DNA from: Methylocystis sp.
GTDB taxonomy: Bacteria; Pseudomonadota; Alphaproteobacteria; Rhizobiales; Beijerinckiaceae
Direction of reading: 5' to 3'
Assembly (NCBI GenBank): GCA_022843405.1
Contig: JALHNQ010000023.1
Location: 1-48,298 of the forward strand
Length of the DNA: 48,298 nucleotides
Of the stretch, positions 33,672 through 42,494 are shown in pieces; the stretch's first letter is position 1; every line of letters begins with the position of its first letter. Under the pieces are notes generated by a model. The model saw only the letters and a program-made list of their open reading frames with translations, did no database searches and was not told the DNA's origin. A program made the position numbers and the translations under genes.

Positions 33672-34237
33672 GTCGTAGCGTCCAGTTTGGCGAAGCGGAA
33701 CACCGCCGCGGCGATCGCGCAAGTCCAGCCGCCGCCCGGAGCGCCTTGCGCCGCCGCGGTCAGCGACAGGCTTTCGACGATCAGCTCGCTCGTTTCGTAA
33801 ACCTTCTTGCGCTCATTCCAGGTGGCGTCAGGATCGAATTCGATTCCGAGCGATGACGCAAGCATCGTCGCGGCGAGATCTTCGGCGTAATCTCCGCTGT
33901 CGCGTTCCGTCACGCCATAGCCGTGATGTTCCGAAATATAGCCATAGAGCGTGGGCTCTCTCGGCCGCGCCAGGCCGATGCTCGCCGCGATGCGCCGTCC
34001 TGGTTCATCGGTCTCGGCGCGCGCGAGCACGGTGAAGGTAATTTCGCCGGGCTGAAGCGTTGCGACTCCTCTCTCAACAGGCACGAGGTCGCACCCAGCC
34101 GGCAGAATCGACGAGACCGCCACGAGGTTTTGCTGTTCGATGTCCGCATCGCGCAGCGCATATTCGAACGCTGTGAGTCGATGACGATGCTGGCCGACGC
34201 CGCGCGTCAGGAAAACGCATTGTGGAATGGGAAACAT
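33668..34237 (-). CDS. Pyruvoyl-dependent arginine decarboxylase
   Basis: A 189-residue PvlArgDC that decarboxylates arginine to agmatine with a self-made pyruvoyl group. The family core is seen as VFLTRGVGQHRHRLTAFEYALRDADIEQQNLVAVSSILP in blocks, with the self-cleavage pair S42-S43 in AVSSILP, and YGYISEHHGYG carrying the catalytic glutamate region. Cleavage would give a small beta chain (1-42) and an alpha chain starting with pyruvoyl. I start at ATG 34237 (MFPIPQCVFL); a farther ATG at 34276 adds unmatched residues. The agmatinase gene overlaps its end. This enzyme is common in archaea and chlamydiae and scattered in bacteria. Confidence 0.92.
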   Translation of the reverse strand: MFPIPQCVFLTRGVGQHRHRLTAFEYALRDADIEQQNLVAVSSILPAGCDLVPVERGVATLQPGEITFTVLARAETDEPGRRIAASIGLARPREPTLYGYISEHHGYGVTERDSGDYAEDLAATMLASSLGIEFDPDATWNERKKVYETSELIVESLSLTAAAQGAPGGGWTCAIAAAVFRFAKLDATT

Positions 34238-34400
34238 CTCGCGCGCTCCATAGCGAAAGGAAGGCCACTGCCTCAATTAGAACGAGAAGACCGCTTTGCC
34301 ATAAGCATGTATGCAAGCTACGTCTATGGCCTCGCGCACGCGAACCGGCGAGCATTATGCGAGCTGCGGCCCGTTACCCTTGGCAAGATATCTCTACGAC

Positions 34401-35447
34401 ATGAAAATTTTGCTGCTCGGCGGCTCCAACGCCGGAATCAGAGATGGATGGGCCTTCCAGTTTCAACGGCAGGCGTCGGCGCACGAAGTCGAGAATCGAT
34501 TTCTCGGCGCGGTTGGATCGCTCTATGGTTTGCTGGCGCTCCTTAAAATGGAGCGCGAGGGGGCGACTCATCCGGAGATCGTCATATTCGAATATTGCTT
34601 GAACGACATTCTGCTATTCGCGGCCAACTGCCTGCGCCAAAAGCTCGTCGCCGATACGCTGGAGGGTATCGCTGCCTGCTGCGCGCGGCGCGGAATCCGG
34701 TTGATGTTTCTTTGCCTCGACCCTTGTCAGACGACGTCCAAAGAGCTACGCGGCGCAAGGCGGCGCGCGCACCGACTCTACGCGGAAGCGGCGACACGTT
34801 ATGCGACGCCTGCCATCTGGCTCGACGACATTTTTCCCGGCGGACCGGCGGCGGCGCATTATCAGGATCAAAATCACCTTACGGTCGAGGCCTCGGTGGC
34901 GGTGGCCGCCGCCGTCTTAAGCAAATTGGGCGACGCCCGAATCCCCAAGGTGCATGACGCGGAAATCCGCTTCGACTATGTCGACGCCACGCGCGCGCAG
35001 GCGAGCGGCGCGTGCGAGCGGCGTCACATTCAATCAAAGGTTTTCGAAGGCGCGTTCATCCGCCTGACGCGACCGAGCGAAAGCCATTGGCCCGGAAGCG
35101 GCCGGCTCGCTGGGTTAATGCTGCATTCCGACGATACGAGCGGAGAATATCTCATTCGCGCGCCGCGATGCGCTCGTCGTAAGAATCCACGCTCGAAAAT
35201 GCAGGAAATCGTCGCCAATCTCATGCTGCTGCATTACGTGTCGGGCACGATCGCCACCGACCGCGGCGTCGCCATCGCAATGCCCGACGATGAAGCGGCG
35301 CTAAGACGCGCTCCTGAGGATGCGACGCTCCTTGCTATGCCGCCGACAGCGCCTTTCCTGGATCAGACCCTCGATATTCACGCCGTGATTTTCTGGCGGC
35401 CGCGATCAATCGCCAACCGCATCGCGGCGATGTTGCGGCGCCGGTGA
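34401..35447 (+). CDS. SGNH/GDSL hydrolase-like protein
   Basis: A 348-residue protein with an SGNH fold in the first half. The catalytic blocks are recognisable: block I GGSNAG near residue 8 (Gly-Gly-Ser in place of the usual Gly-Asp-Ser), block II GAVGSLYGL, block III EYCLND, and block V DQNHLT with Asp and His. Members deacetylate polysaccharides, lipids or peptidoglycan. The C-terminal half (about 185-348) is unlike known SGNH proteins and may be a carbohydrate-binding or beta-rich region. ATG 34401 (MKILLLGG) was chosen; the frame opens at 34311 without homology. It is divergent from the arginine decarboxylase gene. Substrate unknown. Confidence 0.75.
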   Translation: MKILLLGGSNAGIRDGWAFQFQRQASAHEVENRFLGAVGSLYGLLALLKMEREGATHPEIVIFEYCLNDILLFAANCLRQKLVADTLEGIAACCARRGIRLMFLCLDPCQTTSKELRGARRRAHRLYAEAATRYATPAIWLDDIFPGGPAAAHYQDQNHLTVEASVAVAAAVLSKLGDARIPKVHDAEIRFDYVDATRAQASGACERRHIQSKVFEGAFIRLTRPSESHWPGSGRLAGLMLHSDDTSGEYLIRAPRCARRKNPRSKMQEIVANLMLLHYVSGTIATDRGVAIAMPDDEAALRRAPEDATLLAMPPTAPFLDQTLDIHAVIFWRPRSIANRIAAMLRRR

Positions 35448-35463
35448 GCCGCCGAACGCCATT

Positions 35464-36285
35464 CTATTTCTTGCACGCCGGCGTCGGCTGCAGGACGAGA
35501 TCGGTCATATCGCCGCGCAAGACGAAGTCGCCATAGTCGAGTTTCAATGCGCGCGAGACGCCGTTTTCATAAAGGTCGAAAGACAGCACGTAAATCGGCT
35601 GGCCATCCTTCTTGCCGAGGTCGAAATAGGAAATGGCCACCGGCCAGCGGCGTAAATCCTTGAGTTCGTTGACGCGCGCGGCCTTTTCCTGTGGCGGCTC
35701 GGTCGCCGGCTTGCCGATCACCGTCAAGGTGTCGAACGCCTTTTCGCCGTCTCCCGTGCCGTCGAAGACCCGTGCTTCAAGCAGATGTTCGCCGGCCATG
35801 GCCGTCACAACGATTTTGCGCAAATGTTCGGTCGGAAAAAGCATCGGACCGGCGAGCTCCACGCGCGCGCGTTTGGGCTTGGAGAGATCGACGGCAAGCC
35901 GGGCGTCGCTCGCTTTCTTGGCTTTTCCGTCGACTTCCTCGGCCCGCGAATTGTCGACCTTTGTTTCCACCTTGAATCGGAAATCGGCGCCGTCGCCGCC
36001 CTCAAAAGTCGCCGAGCGCATGTCGGAAAGCTTCGTCGCCCCCTCCGAGGGCTGCAGCTCGGTAATCTGGCGGAAGTTCTGGACATAGCCCTCGCAAGCC
36101 GATCCGGAAAAGTCGAAGGCGATACGGCCGCGCGCCTGGGCCGGCGCCTTGGCGCCGCTCGTCTTCAAGAGGCTCAGCTCATATACAGCACGATGGTTGG
36201 CGAGCGCGGGGGCGCGCTCCGCCAACGCATCGCCAAGCGGCGTTCCCACGCAGATCGCGGCGGCCAGCGCGCGTAACCAAATCAT
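35464..36285 (-). CDS. eipB: Envelope integrity protein EipB (DUF1849)
   Basis: A 273-residue periplasmic protein of DUF1849, beta-spiral in fold and shown in Brucella to protect the cell envelope and assist LPS- or OMP-related stress survival. A signal peptide is present (MIWLRALAAAICVGTPLGDALAE). The two cysteines of the family's disulfide are conserved: one in GSACEGYVQNFRQ and one in the C-terminal TPACKK. Blocks such as NHRAVYELSLL, DARLAVDLSKPKRARVELAGPMLFPTEH and VAISYFDLG match the family. ATG 36285 follows AGAGG; a longer frame to 36321 is possible. It is divergent from ridA. Both EipA and EipB occur in this window. Confidence 0.92.
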   Translation of the reverse strand: MIWLRALAAAICVGTPLGDALAERAPALANHRAVYELSLLKTSGAKAPAQARGRIAFDFSGSACEGYVQNFRQITELQPSEGATKLSDMRSATFEGGDGADFRFKVETKVDNSRAEEVDGKAKKASDARLAVDLSKPKRARVELAGPMLFPTEHLRKIVVTAMAGEHLLEARVFDGTGDGEKAFDTLTVIGKPATEPPQEKAARVNELKDLRRWPVAISYFDLGKKDGQPIYVLSFDLYENGVSRALKLDYGDFVLRGDMTDLVLQPTPACKK

Positions 36286-36394
36286 CGGACCTCTTTTCAG
36301 TGGCGGCGAATTCGACGCCATTGCGCCGCATGGAGTAGGAAACTAGGGTCGCGCTTCCTTGGGAGCAACGACTTTTTCCTAATAAAGAGGCGCC

Positions 36395-36874
36395 ATGACC
36401 GCATCGTCCGATACGCCGCTTGCGCGGCTGAAAGAACTGGGACTGATCCTCCCCAAGGCGGCCGCGCCGGTCGCCAATTATGTTCCTTTCGTACGCGCGG
36501 GCGCTTTGCTGTTCATATCGGGACAGCTGCCGCTCGGCGCCAATGGCGTCGACCCGGCGCATCAAGGCAAACTCGGCGCCGGCGTTTCGCTCGAAGACGG
36601 GCAGTCCGCGGCGCGTCAGGCGGCGCTCAACGTCCTCGCCCAAGCCAACGCCGCCGCCGGCGATCTCTCCAAACTACGCGCGGTCCGGCTTGGCGGCTAT
36701 GTCAATAGCGCGCCGGATTTCGGCTCGCTGCCGCAAGTCGTCAACGGCGCTTCCGATCTCATCGCTACGGTGCTCGGCGAGAACGGCAAACATGCGCGCT
36801 TTGCCGTCGGCGTTGCGCAATTGCCGCTCGACGCCGCCGTCGAAGTCGAGGGGATTTTCGAGATTCTGCCGTGA
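36395..36874 (+). CDS. RidA/YjgF family deaminase
   Basis: A 159-residue protein of the RidA family, whose members hydrolyse reactive enamines/imines formed by PLP enzymes. The core motifs are [37 protein letters not shown], and [23 protein letters not shown]; the arginine-containing RFAVGV and the glutamate in EGIFE match the active site. The N-terminal form ([28 protein letters not shown]) is that of a larger subgroup. It overlaps the next gene by four bases (GTGA), so the two are coupled. Confidence 0.9.
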   Translation: MTASSDTPLARLKELGLILPKAAAPVANYVPFVRAGALLFISGQLPLGANGVDPAHQGKLGAGVSLEDGQSAARQAALNVLAQANAAAGDLSKLRAVRLGGYVNSAPDFGSLPQVVNGASDLIATVLGENGKHARFAVGVAQLPLDAAVEVEGIFEILP

Positions 36875-37638
36875 ATAAGCCAGATCTTTCATGGCTGACG
36901 GCGCGACCGATCGCCCACCGCGGCCTGCATGATGCGTCGCGGGGCGTGATTGAAAATTCGATTTCGGCCGCCCGCGCGGCGATCGCGGGCGGATTTAGCG
37001 TTGAATGCGACGTGCAGCTATCAGCCGACAGCGACCTTGTCGTTTTTCACGACGACACGCTTGAGCGCCTGACCGAAGGCGCCGGCGCAGTCGCAACGCA
37101 CAGGGCGGATGAGCTGAGACGTCTCAAGCTGCGCGGCGGAACTGAAGCTATTCCGAGCTTTTCCGAGTTTCTCGGCGCAATCGGCGGACGAACTCCAATC
37201 GTCGTCGAAATCAAGAGCGCGTTTAATGGCGATACGACCGCCGCGCTGCGCGCCGCGCTTGCGCTTGCGCATTACGACGGGCCTGTCGCCGTCGAAAGCT
37301 TCGATCCAGATCAGATCGCTTTTCTTCGCGCCCGCGCCGCGGCGCTGGGGATTGCGCATCGGCCGCTCGGCGTAGTGGGCGAAGCGCATTACAGCCAAGA
37401 GGATTGGCCGCAGCTATCTGCCGCGCAGCGCGCTGAACTCACGCATTTCCTGCATTACAAGCGAACGCTGCCGGATTTCCTGTCATGGAACGTGCGTGAT
37501 CTGCCGCACGCGATTCCGTTGCTGATGCGCGACGCGCTCAGGATGCCGGTGACCGCCTGGACCGTGCGTTCGCCGGAAATGGCGGCGCGGGCGCGAGAAT
37601 GGACCGACCAGATCGTGTTTGAAGGCTTTGCGCCATAA
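36871..37638 (+). CDS. Glycerophosphodiester phosphodiesterase (GTG start)
   Basis: A 255-residue GDPD enzyme that hydrolyses glycerophosphodiesters to glycerol-3-phosphate and an alcohol. The motif [21 protein letters not shown] starts near residue 13 with His-Arg-Gly, then [24 protein letters not shown] gives the metal and catalytic residues (Glu-Cys-Asp, His-Asp-Asp). EIKS is conserved later, and the end [28 protein letters not shown] is typical. The start is GTG 36871, sharing GTGA with the ridA stop. It is cytosolic by lack of a signal. Followed by repeat DNA that also ends the convergent sulP gene. Confidence 0.9.
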   Translation: MNKPDLSWLTARPIAHRGLHDASRGVIENSISAARAAIAGGFSVECDVQLSADSDLVVFHDDTLERLTEGAGAVATHRADELRRLKLRGGTEAIPSFSEFLGAIGGRTPIVVEIKSAFNGDTTAALRAALALAHYDGPVAVESFDPDQIAFLRARAAALGIAHRPLGVVGEAHYSQEDWPQLSAAQRAELTHFLHYKRTLPDFLSWNVRDLPHAIPLLMRDALRMPVTAWTVRSPEMAARAREWTDQIVFEGFAP

Positions 37639-37711
37639 AACGGCGGCGAGGCGCGAGGCGTCCGCTCCTGCGCCTTCGCCTCACATGTGCGAGCGCGTTA
37701 GAGCGCGGCTC

Positions 37712-37810
37712 GCGAAAAAGTTGGAACCGGTTTTTTTCGCTTAGAGCGCGCTCTACACTTTTGGAATTGATCAATTTAGCTGCATTTGGGCGATTCCGCC
37801 CAAATGCAGC
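37712..37810. repeat. Three consecutive palindromes between gdpd and sulP
   Basis: Three palindromes in tandem: GCGAAAAA...TTTTTCGC (37712-37740), AGAGCGCGCTCT (37743-37754), and the long hairpin 37779-37810. From memory the first resembles a palindrome widely repeated in Rhizobiales, so this is probably a mosaic repeat also used as a terminator. Confidence 0.65.
37779..37810. terminator. Convergent terminator hairpin
   Basis: A perfect 14-bp inverted repeat (GCTGCATTTGGGCG / CGCCCAAATGCAGC) with a 4-base loop between the stops of the glycerophosphodiesterase gene (+) and the SulP gene (-). It can serve both directions. Confidence 0.65.
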
Positions 37811-37815
37811 GTGAT

Positions 37816-39387
37816 CTAGTGGACGGGCGCCAATCCGTTGACCGGTTCGAGCCCGCGCATCTCCTTAAGTTCGACGCGAATGTTGTAGTCGCTCGCGGCC
37901 TTTATGAAGTCCTGAATCGTTTCCATGATGTCCTGATCGATAAAGCCGGCGCGCGTGCCGTCGATCATGAGAAAACTGTTCTCGTCGATGTCCTCGAGCA
38001 AGCTGCGCAGCTGCGCCTTATTGAGGAAGGACACGTCCTTTTGCAGGCGCAGAAGGTAGTTTCGGCCGTCGCGCGTCAGCGTGAACGCCGAGTGATAATT
38101 GGCGCGCAACACGAAGAAGAGGCCCACAGCCATGCCGATGGCCATGCCTTTGAGAAGATCCGTCATAAGAATCGCGCCGACCGTCACCGCGAAGGGCGCA
38201 AATTGGTTGAAGCCTTTTTCATATTGCTGAATGAACAGCTTTGGCTTTGCGAGCTTATAGCCGGTTAAGATGAGCACCGCCGCCAGACAGGCGAGCGGAA
38301 TCATATTGAGCATGCTCGAGAGGAACATTGCGCTGAGCAACAGCAGGAGACCATGAAAGAAGGACGCCGCCTTGGTGTGCGCGCCTGCATCTATGCTGGC
38401 GGAGCTGCGCACGATCACCGCAGTGATCGGCAGGCCGCCCAACATTCCGCTCACGAAATTGCCAACTCCTTGCGCCTTGAGCTCCTGATTGGTCGGCGCG
38501 ACGCGCTTGAGCGGATCGAGCTTATCGACCGCCTCGAGACTGAGCAGGGTTTCAAGACTGCCGACCAGCGCCAAAGTCGCGGCTGTCACATAGACATGAA
38601 CGTCGATCAGCCGGGTAAAATCCGGAAAGCTGAATTCGCGCGCGAAATCTATCGGTCCGAAGATCGCCGGAACGTTGACGAGATGCTGCGGTGCGATCGC
38701 CAGTGCGGGTAACAGCGTCTGAGCGACGATATTATAGCCGACGCCAAATAGCACCGCAGCCAGCGGGCCGGGGGCCAGCGAAAGGTAGCGGTGTTTTTTG
38801 ATATACGGAGTGTCCCAAAAAAGCATGATCGCCACGGAAACGAGGCTGACGATCACTGCTCCTGTCGAAATGGAATGAAAGGCGTCCCAGAGAAAGGACA
38901 GACGCGTGTGGCTGTCGTCCTCGAGAAAGGACAGATCGGTCTCAGCGTCGGCGTCATAGCCGACGGCGTGCGGCAGCTGCTTCATGATCAGGATCAGACC
39001 GATCGCCGCAAGCATGCCCTTGATGACCGCGGACGGAAAAAACGCGCCGATGACGCCGGCGCGCAAAAAGCCCATCGCCACTTGCAGCAGACCCGCCAGC
39101 GCCACGGCGAGCAGCATGGCGTCGAAGCCAAGCTTCTCGACCGCGGTCGCGACAATGACGGTAAGGCCTGCGGCGGGGCCCGAGACGCTCAACTGGGAGC
39201 CGCTGAGAACCGAGATGATGAGACCGCCGACAATCCCCGCAATGATTCCGGAGAACGGCGGCGCGCCGGAAGCGACCGCAATGCCAAGGCACAGCGGCAC
39301 CGCGACGAGGAACACAACGACGCCTGCCGGAATGTCGCGATCGAGATAGCGGTAGTAGTAGTCGAAATGCCTCCTGAACACGCCCAT
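37816..39387 (-). CDS. SulP family anion transporter (likely bicarbonate)
   Basis: A 523-residue SLC26/SulP inner-membrane transporter with about a dozen hydrophobic segments and a shortened C-terminal STAS region (about residues 420-523). The SulP signatures GVVVFLVAVPLCLGIAVASGAPPFSGIIAGIVGGL and LSGSQLSVSGPAAGLTVIVA are at the N-terminus, and SLETLLSLEAVDKLDP in the middle. Marine and freshwater BicA-like relatives take up bicarbonate with sodium. The neighbouring beta-carbonic anhydrase 36 bp upstream on the same strand supports a bicarbonate or carbonate role. Sulfate transport is the alternative. Confidence 0.88.
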   Translation of the reverse strand: MGVFRRHFDYYYRYLDRDIPAGVVVFLVAVPLCLGIAVASGAPPFSGIIAGIVGGLIISVLSGSQLSVSGPAAGLTVIVATAVEKLGFDAMLLAVALAGLLQVAMGFLRAGVIGAFFPSAVIKGMLAAIGLILIMKQLPHAVGYDADAETDLSFLEDDSHTRLSFLWDAFHSISTGAVIVSLVSVAIMLFWDTPYIKKHRYLSLAPGPLAAVLFGVGYNIVAQTLLPALAIAPQHLVNVPAIFGPIDFAREFSFPDFTRLIDVHVYVTAATLALVGSLETLLSLEAVDKLDPLKRVAPTNQELKAQGVGNFVSGMLGGLPITAVIVRSSASIDAGAHTKAASFFHGLLLLLSAMFLSSMLNMIPLACLAAVLILTGYKLAKPKLFIQQYEKGFNQFAPFAVTVGAILMTDLLKGMAIGMAVGLFFVLRANYHSAFTLTRDGRNYLLRLQKDVSFLNKAQLRSLLEDIDENSFLMIDGTRAGFIDQDIMETIQDFIKAASDYNIRVELKEMRGLEPVNGLAPVH

Positions 39388-39423
39388 ATTCTCCTACTGG
39401 CGGCTTCGCGCCGAAGCGGCGGA

Positions 39424-40071
39424 TCAGAAATCCTCGCCGCCGTGTTGCTGATAGATGGCGTCGACGTCGCTGCCCGGCGGCAAGGTGATGAGCTGATGCA
39501 GAATGCCGTCGTCGAGCCCGAACACCCAGCCATGCAGCATCGGTCGCTGATCCTCTTTCCAGGCGGTCTGTACAATGGAGAATTGCGACAGACGCATTAC
39601 CTGCTCGATGACGTTGATTTCGACCAGTCGATTGGCGCGCTCGGTCTGAGAGTTGAGCGCATCGATCTCATCTCTATGGATCCGATAGGTGTCTTTAATG
39701 TGCATCAGCCATTTATTGAGCAGCGTCAGCTCGGGACGCTGGCGGTCGAGAGCGGCGCGAACGCCGCCACAGTTATAATGACCGCAGACGATGACATGCG
39801 GAACCTTGAGCACCTGCACCGCATATTGAATGACGCTGAGACAATTGAAGTCGGTCGCGATCACCTGATTGGCGATGTTGCGATGCGCAAATATCGCCCC
39901 CGGACGCGCGTTAACGATAATGTCGGCGGGAACGCGGCTGTCGGAACAACCGATCCAAAGAAATTCCGGCTTCTGATTGGCCGCCAGGCGCTCGAAGTAG
40001 CCGGGATCGCGTTCCCGAACCTCTTCGGCCCAGGCCTTGTTCTCGAGTAGCAATTTTTCGAAGGCTTTCAT
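39424..40071 (-). CDS. can: Beta-carbonic anhydrase
   Basis: A 215-residue beta-class carbonic anhydrase interconverting CO2 and bicarbonate in the cytosol. Zinc ligands appear in LWIGCSDSRVPAD (Cys and the Asp-Arg dyad) and VCGHYNCGGVRAA (His and Cys). RPGAIFAHRNIANQV and LVEINVIEQVMRL also fit. It is transcribed first, 36 bp before the SulP gene. Together they would supply or balance bicarbonate for carboxylation reactions, relevant in serine-cycle methylotrophs, but that link is inference. Confidence 0.95.
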   Translation of the reverse strand: MKAFEKLLLENKAWAEEVRERDPGYFERLAANQKPEFLWIGCSDSRVPADIIVNARPGAIFAHRNIANQVIATDFNCLSVIQYAVQVLKVPHVIVCGHYNCGGVRAALDRQRPELTLLNKWLMHIKDTYRIHRDEIDALNSQTERANRLVEINVIEQVMRLSQFSIVQTAWKEDQRPMLHGWVFGLDDGILHQLITLPPGSDVDAIYQQHGGEDF

Positions 40072-40330
40072 CCGAGGCCCGATGGTTTCTTAGCCGCCGC
40101 GATGAGAAGCGTTGCGGCTGCGACAGCAATATGACAGCGACGCCAGCCGCCTGGAACGGGAGTGCGAACCAAGACGAATTGCACCGGCGTTGAGAGTCGC
40201 CCTCGCTCAAGCACGACTGACTCTACGAAGGTCCGATCGTCACGACAAGGCCGCCGGCTAACATTCGAGTGGCGCCACGCTGACGCCGGCCGCGCTGAAA
40301 GCCAAATCGCTTCAAGCGATTACTCTTTGG

Positions 40331-41860
40331 CTAGATGGCGCACAGCTCCCGCCAGACCTGCGGCAAGGCGGCGATGATGTCGTCGGCGATCAGACCGGGA
40401 CCAAAAATTTCTGCCGCACGCGCATGCATCCAGGCGGCGCAGGACGCGGCGAGAAAGCCGTCCATGCGCTGCGCCAGCAAGCCGGCGATGATTCCCGTCA
40501 ACACGTCGCCCGAGCCTGCGGTGGCGAGCCAGGGCGTCGCATAAGGCAGGATCGAGGCGCGTCCGTCGGGCGCGGCGACGACCGTGTCGGGCCCTTTGAA
40601 CAGCACGACCGCGCCGCTCGCCTGCGCGGCGGCGCGCGCCTGGTCGAGTTTCGAACGGCAGTCGCAATTGGTCTCGCAGGCGGCGAAAAGGCGGGCGAAT
40701 TCGCCGGCGTGCGGCGTCATCACCACCGGGCCAGGCGCCGCGCGCGTCGCGCGCCACAGTCGCTCCGGGTCGCCGGCGAAGCTCGAGAGCGCATCGGCGT
40801 CGAGCACCGCGGCGCGGCGATAGGCCTGCGGCGCAAGCGCGGCTTCGACTTGCGCGCAGCTTTCGTCGCTCACGCCCAGCCCCGGGCCGATGGCGACGGC
40901 GTTCTTGCGCTCGTCGGCGAGAACCGTGGCGAGGCCTTTTGCGCCGTCGGATGGCCGAACCATGACCGACGTCAGCGCGCTGGCGTTGACCGCGAGCGCT
41001 TCCGTGGGACTAGCGAGCGTGACGAGGCCGGCGCCGGCGCGCAGCGCCGCAGCCGCCGAAAGCCGCGCGGCGCCTGTGAAGGAGGCGCCGCCGGAGACGA
41101 CCAATGCGTGGCCGCGCGAATATTTGTGGCCGTCGATCTGCGGCAGGGGCAGCGCGGCGCGCCAGAGCTGGGGCATATTGACGAAAGTCGACACGCCGAT
41201 CGACTCGATCGCCGAAGATCGAATGCCGATATGCGCGCAAATGAGTTCGCCGCAATGAAGACGGCCCGGCAGCATCAAATGGCCGGTCTTCACGCGGAAG
41301 AAAGTGACGGTCGTATCGGCCTCGACCGCCGCGCCGCGCACCGCGCCCGTGGTGCCGTCGACTCCGCTCGGAATGTCGACGGCGAGGACATTCTGCCCGC
41401 TTTCGCGACGCCAGCGGTTGAGGCGGCGGACGAGATCGCAGGCGTCGGGGTCGAGATCGCGCGCCAGCCCCGTGCCGAACAGCGCATCGATGACGAGATC
41501 GACGCCGTCGAAGCTGCACGCGAGCGCGGAAGCGACCGGACAGGGCCAGGAGGCGGCGGCCCGCGCCGCCTCGCCGCGCAATTTGTCGAGCGGCGTCAGC
41601 GAGGCGACGCGAACCTTGTAGCGCTGCGCGCGAAGCAGCCGCGCCGCGACAAAACCATCGCCGCCATTGTTGCCCGGCCCGCAAAGCACCAACACGCGCC
41701 GCCCGCTGGTGCGCTGGAGAATTTGGCCGCTCGCCCGCGCGATCGCCGCGGCGGCGCTTTCCATCAGCGTCATCGCCGGCACGCCGCTCTCGATCGTCAG
41801 GCGGTCGGCGCGCGCCATTTGATCTGTCGTAAGGATTTCGAGCGGGAGCGTAGAGGGCAT
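40331..41860 (-). CDS. nnrD/nnrE: Bifunctional NAD(P)H-hydrate epimerase/dehydratase
   Basis: Repairs NAD(P)HX: the N-terminal domain epimerises and the C-terminal domain dehydrates the hydrated cofactor (ADP- or ATP-dependent). The 509-residue protein has the epimerase motif LCGPGNNGGDGFVAARLL near residue 56 and VDIPSGVDGTTGAVRGAAVEADTTVTF, then the kinase-like dehydratase with MTPHAGEFARLF and ATAGSGDVLTGIIAGLLAQ. The ATG at 41860 (MPSTLPLEILTTDQMARAD) gives the family's N-terminus; a longer frame to 41953 enters the intergenic part and overlaps the divergent gene. It is the only gene of its transcription unit seen here. Confidence 0.94.
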   Translation of the reverse strand: MPSTLPLEILTTDQMARADRLTIESGVPAMTLMESAAAAIARASGQILQRTSGRRVLVLCGPGNNGGDGFVAARLLRAQRYKVRVASLTPLDKLRGEAARAAASWPCPVASALACSFDGVDLVIDALFGTGLARDLDPDACDLVRRLNRWRRESGQNVLAVDIPSGVDGTTGAVRGAAVEADTTVTFFRVKTGHLMLPGRLHCGELICAHIGIRSSAIESIGVSTFVNMPQLWRAALPLPQIDGHKYSRGHALVVSGGASFTGAARLSAAAALRAGAGLVTLASPTEALAVNASALTSVMVRPSDGAKGLATVLADERKNAVAIGPGLGVSDESCAQVEAALAPQAYRRAAVLDADALSSFAGDPERLWRATRAAPGPVVMTPHAGEFARLFAACETNCDCRSKLDQARAAAQASGAVVLFKGPDTVVAAPDGRASILPYATPWLATAGSGDVLTGIIAGLLAQRMDGFLAASCAAWMHARAAEIFGPGLIADDIIAALPQVWRELCAI

Positions 41861-41979
41861 GGCGCGATGGTGACCGAAGGGCGTCGCCCGCGCAATGGGC
41901 GCCGCCCATAAGATAAACGCAACGCACGTTAATGCGGCGCCGCATTTCGCCACGCGCGCCTTTCCGCTATGTCAGCAAG

Positions 41980-42492
41980 ATGCTCAGCGCTGTTTTGATC
42001 GCCTTCGACTCTCCCAAGGCGCCGCTGCGCCGCGAGGCTGTGGCGCGCAGCCTCGGGTCGCTGATCGAATCATGCTTACAGGGGCTCGTCGCCGACGCCT
42101 TGATCCTCGCCGAACCAACACGAGAGCTGGAAGCAATCGCCGATGAAGCCGGCTGCGCGCTGATCGAAGCGTCGCACGCCGACGGCGTCGCGCAGGCGCT
42201 GAAGGCGGCGCGGCGCGACCATGTTTTCCTTCTCCTCGCGGGATTTGCGGTGGAGCGCGGGTTCGCCGAGGAGGCGCAGGATTTTTTCGCTTATGGCGAT
42301 CGAAGCCGCCCTCGCACGCTTCGCATGGCGCCGGATTCCTTGACGACGCGCCTGGCGCCCGGCCTGGCGCGGCCGGTCGGCCTCATCGCGACCAAAAGCG
42401 CGCTCACCGCGGCAGGCAGCGCGGATTTCGGCCGACTGGCGCGCAAATTACGCGGCGCGGATCTGACGACCCGCGCCCGTCGCGTCTCATAG
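41980..42492 (+). CDS. Glycosyltransferase-like protein (GT2-type, short)
   Basis: A 170-residue protein of unclear activity. The opening MLSAVLIAFDSPKAPLRREAVARSLGSLIESCLQGLVADALILAEP resembles the first strand and helix of family-2 glycosyltransferases and of a conserved group of short Rhizobiales glycosyltransferase-like proteins. After it HVFLLLAGFAVERGFAEEAQDFF fits the metal-binding strand region, but the DxD motif is not seen, so catalysis is doubtful. It is divergent from the NAD(P)HX repair gene. The stop lies 2 bases from that of the convergent zinc peptidase gene. Function not assigned. Confidence 0.6.
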   Translation: MLSAVLIAFDSPKAPLRREAVARSLGSLIESCLQGLVADALILAEPTRELEAIADEAGCALIEASHADGVAQALKAARRDHVFLLLAGFAVERGFAEEAQDFFAYGDRSRPRTLRMAPDSLTTRLAPGLARPVGLIATKSALTAAGSADFGRLARKLRGADLTTRARRVS

Positions 42493-42494
42493 AT

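Noticed and set aside
37844-37860. GGTTCGAGCCC, resembling a tRNA T-arm
   Set aside because: It lies within the SulP coding sequence and no acceptor or anticodon stem can be folded around it; no tRNA was found in the window.
38791-40050. 419-residue plus-strand frame across the SulP and carbonic anhydrase genes
   Set aside because: It spans two well-supported minus-strand genes and lacks any motif.
40424-41911. 495-residue plus-strand frame opposite the NAD(P)HX repair gene
   Set aside because: Arg/Ala-rich shadow frame with no recognisable domain; the other strand encodes both NnrE and NnrD motifs.
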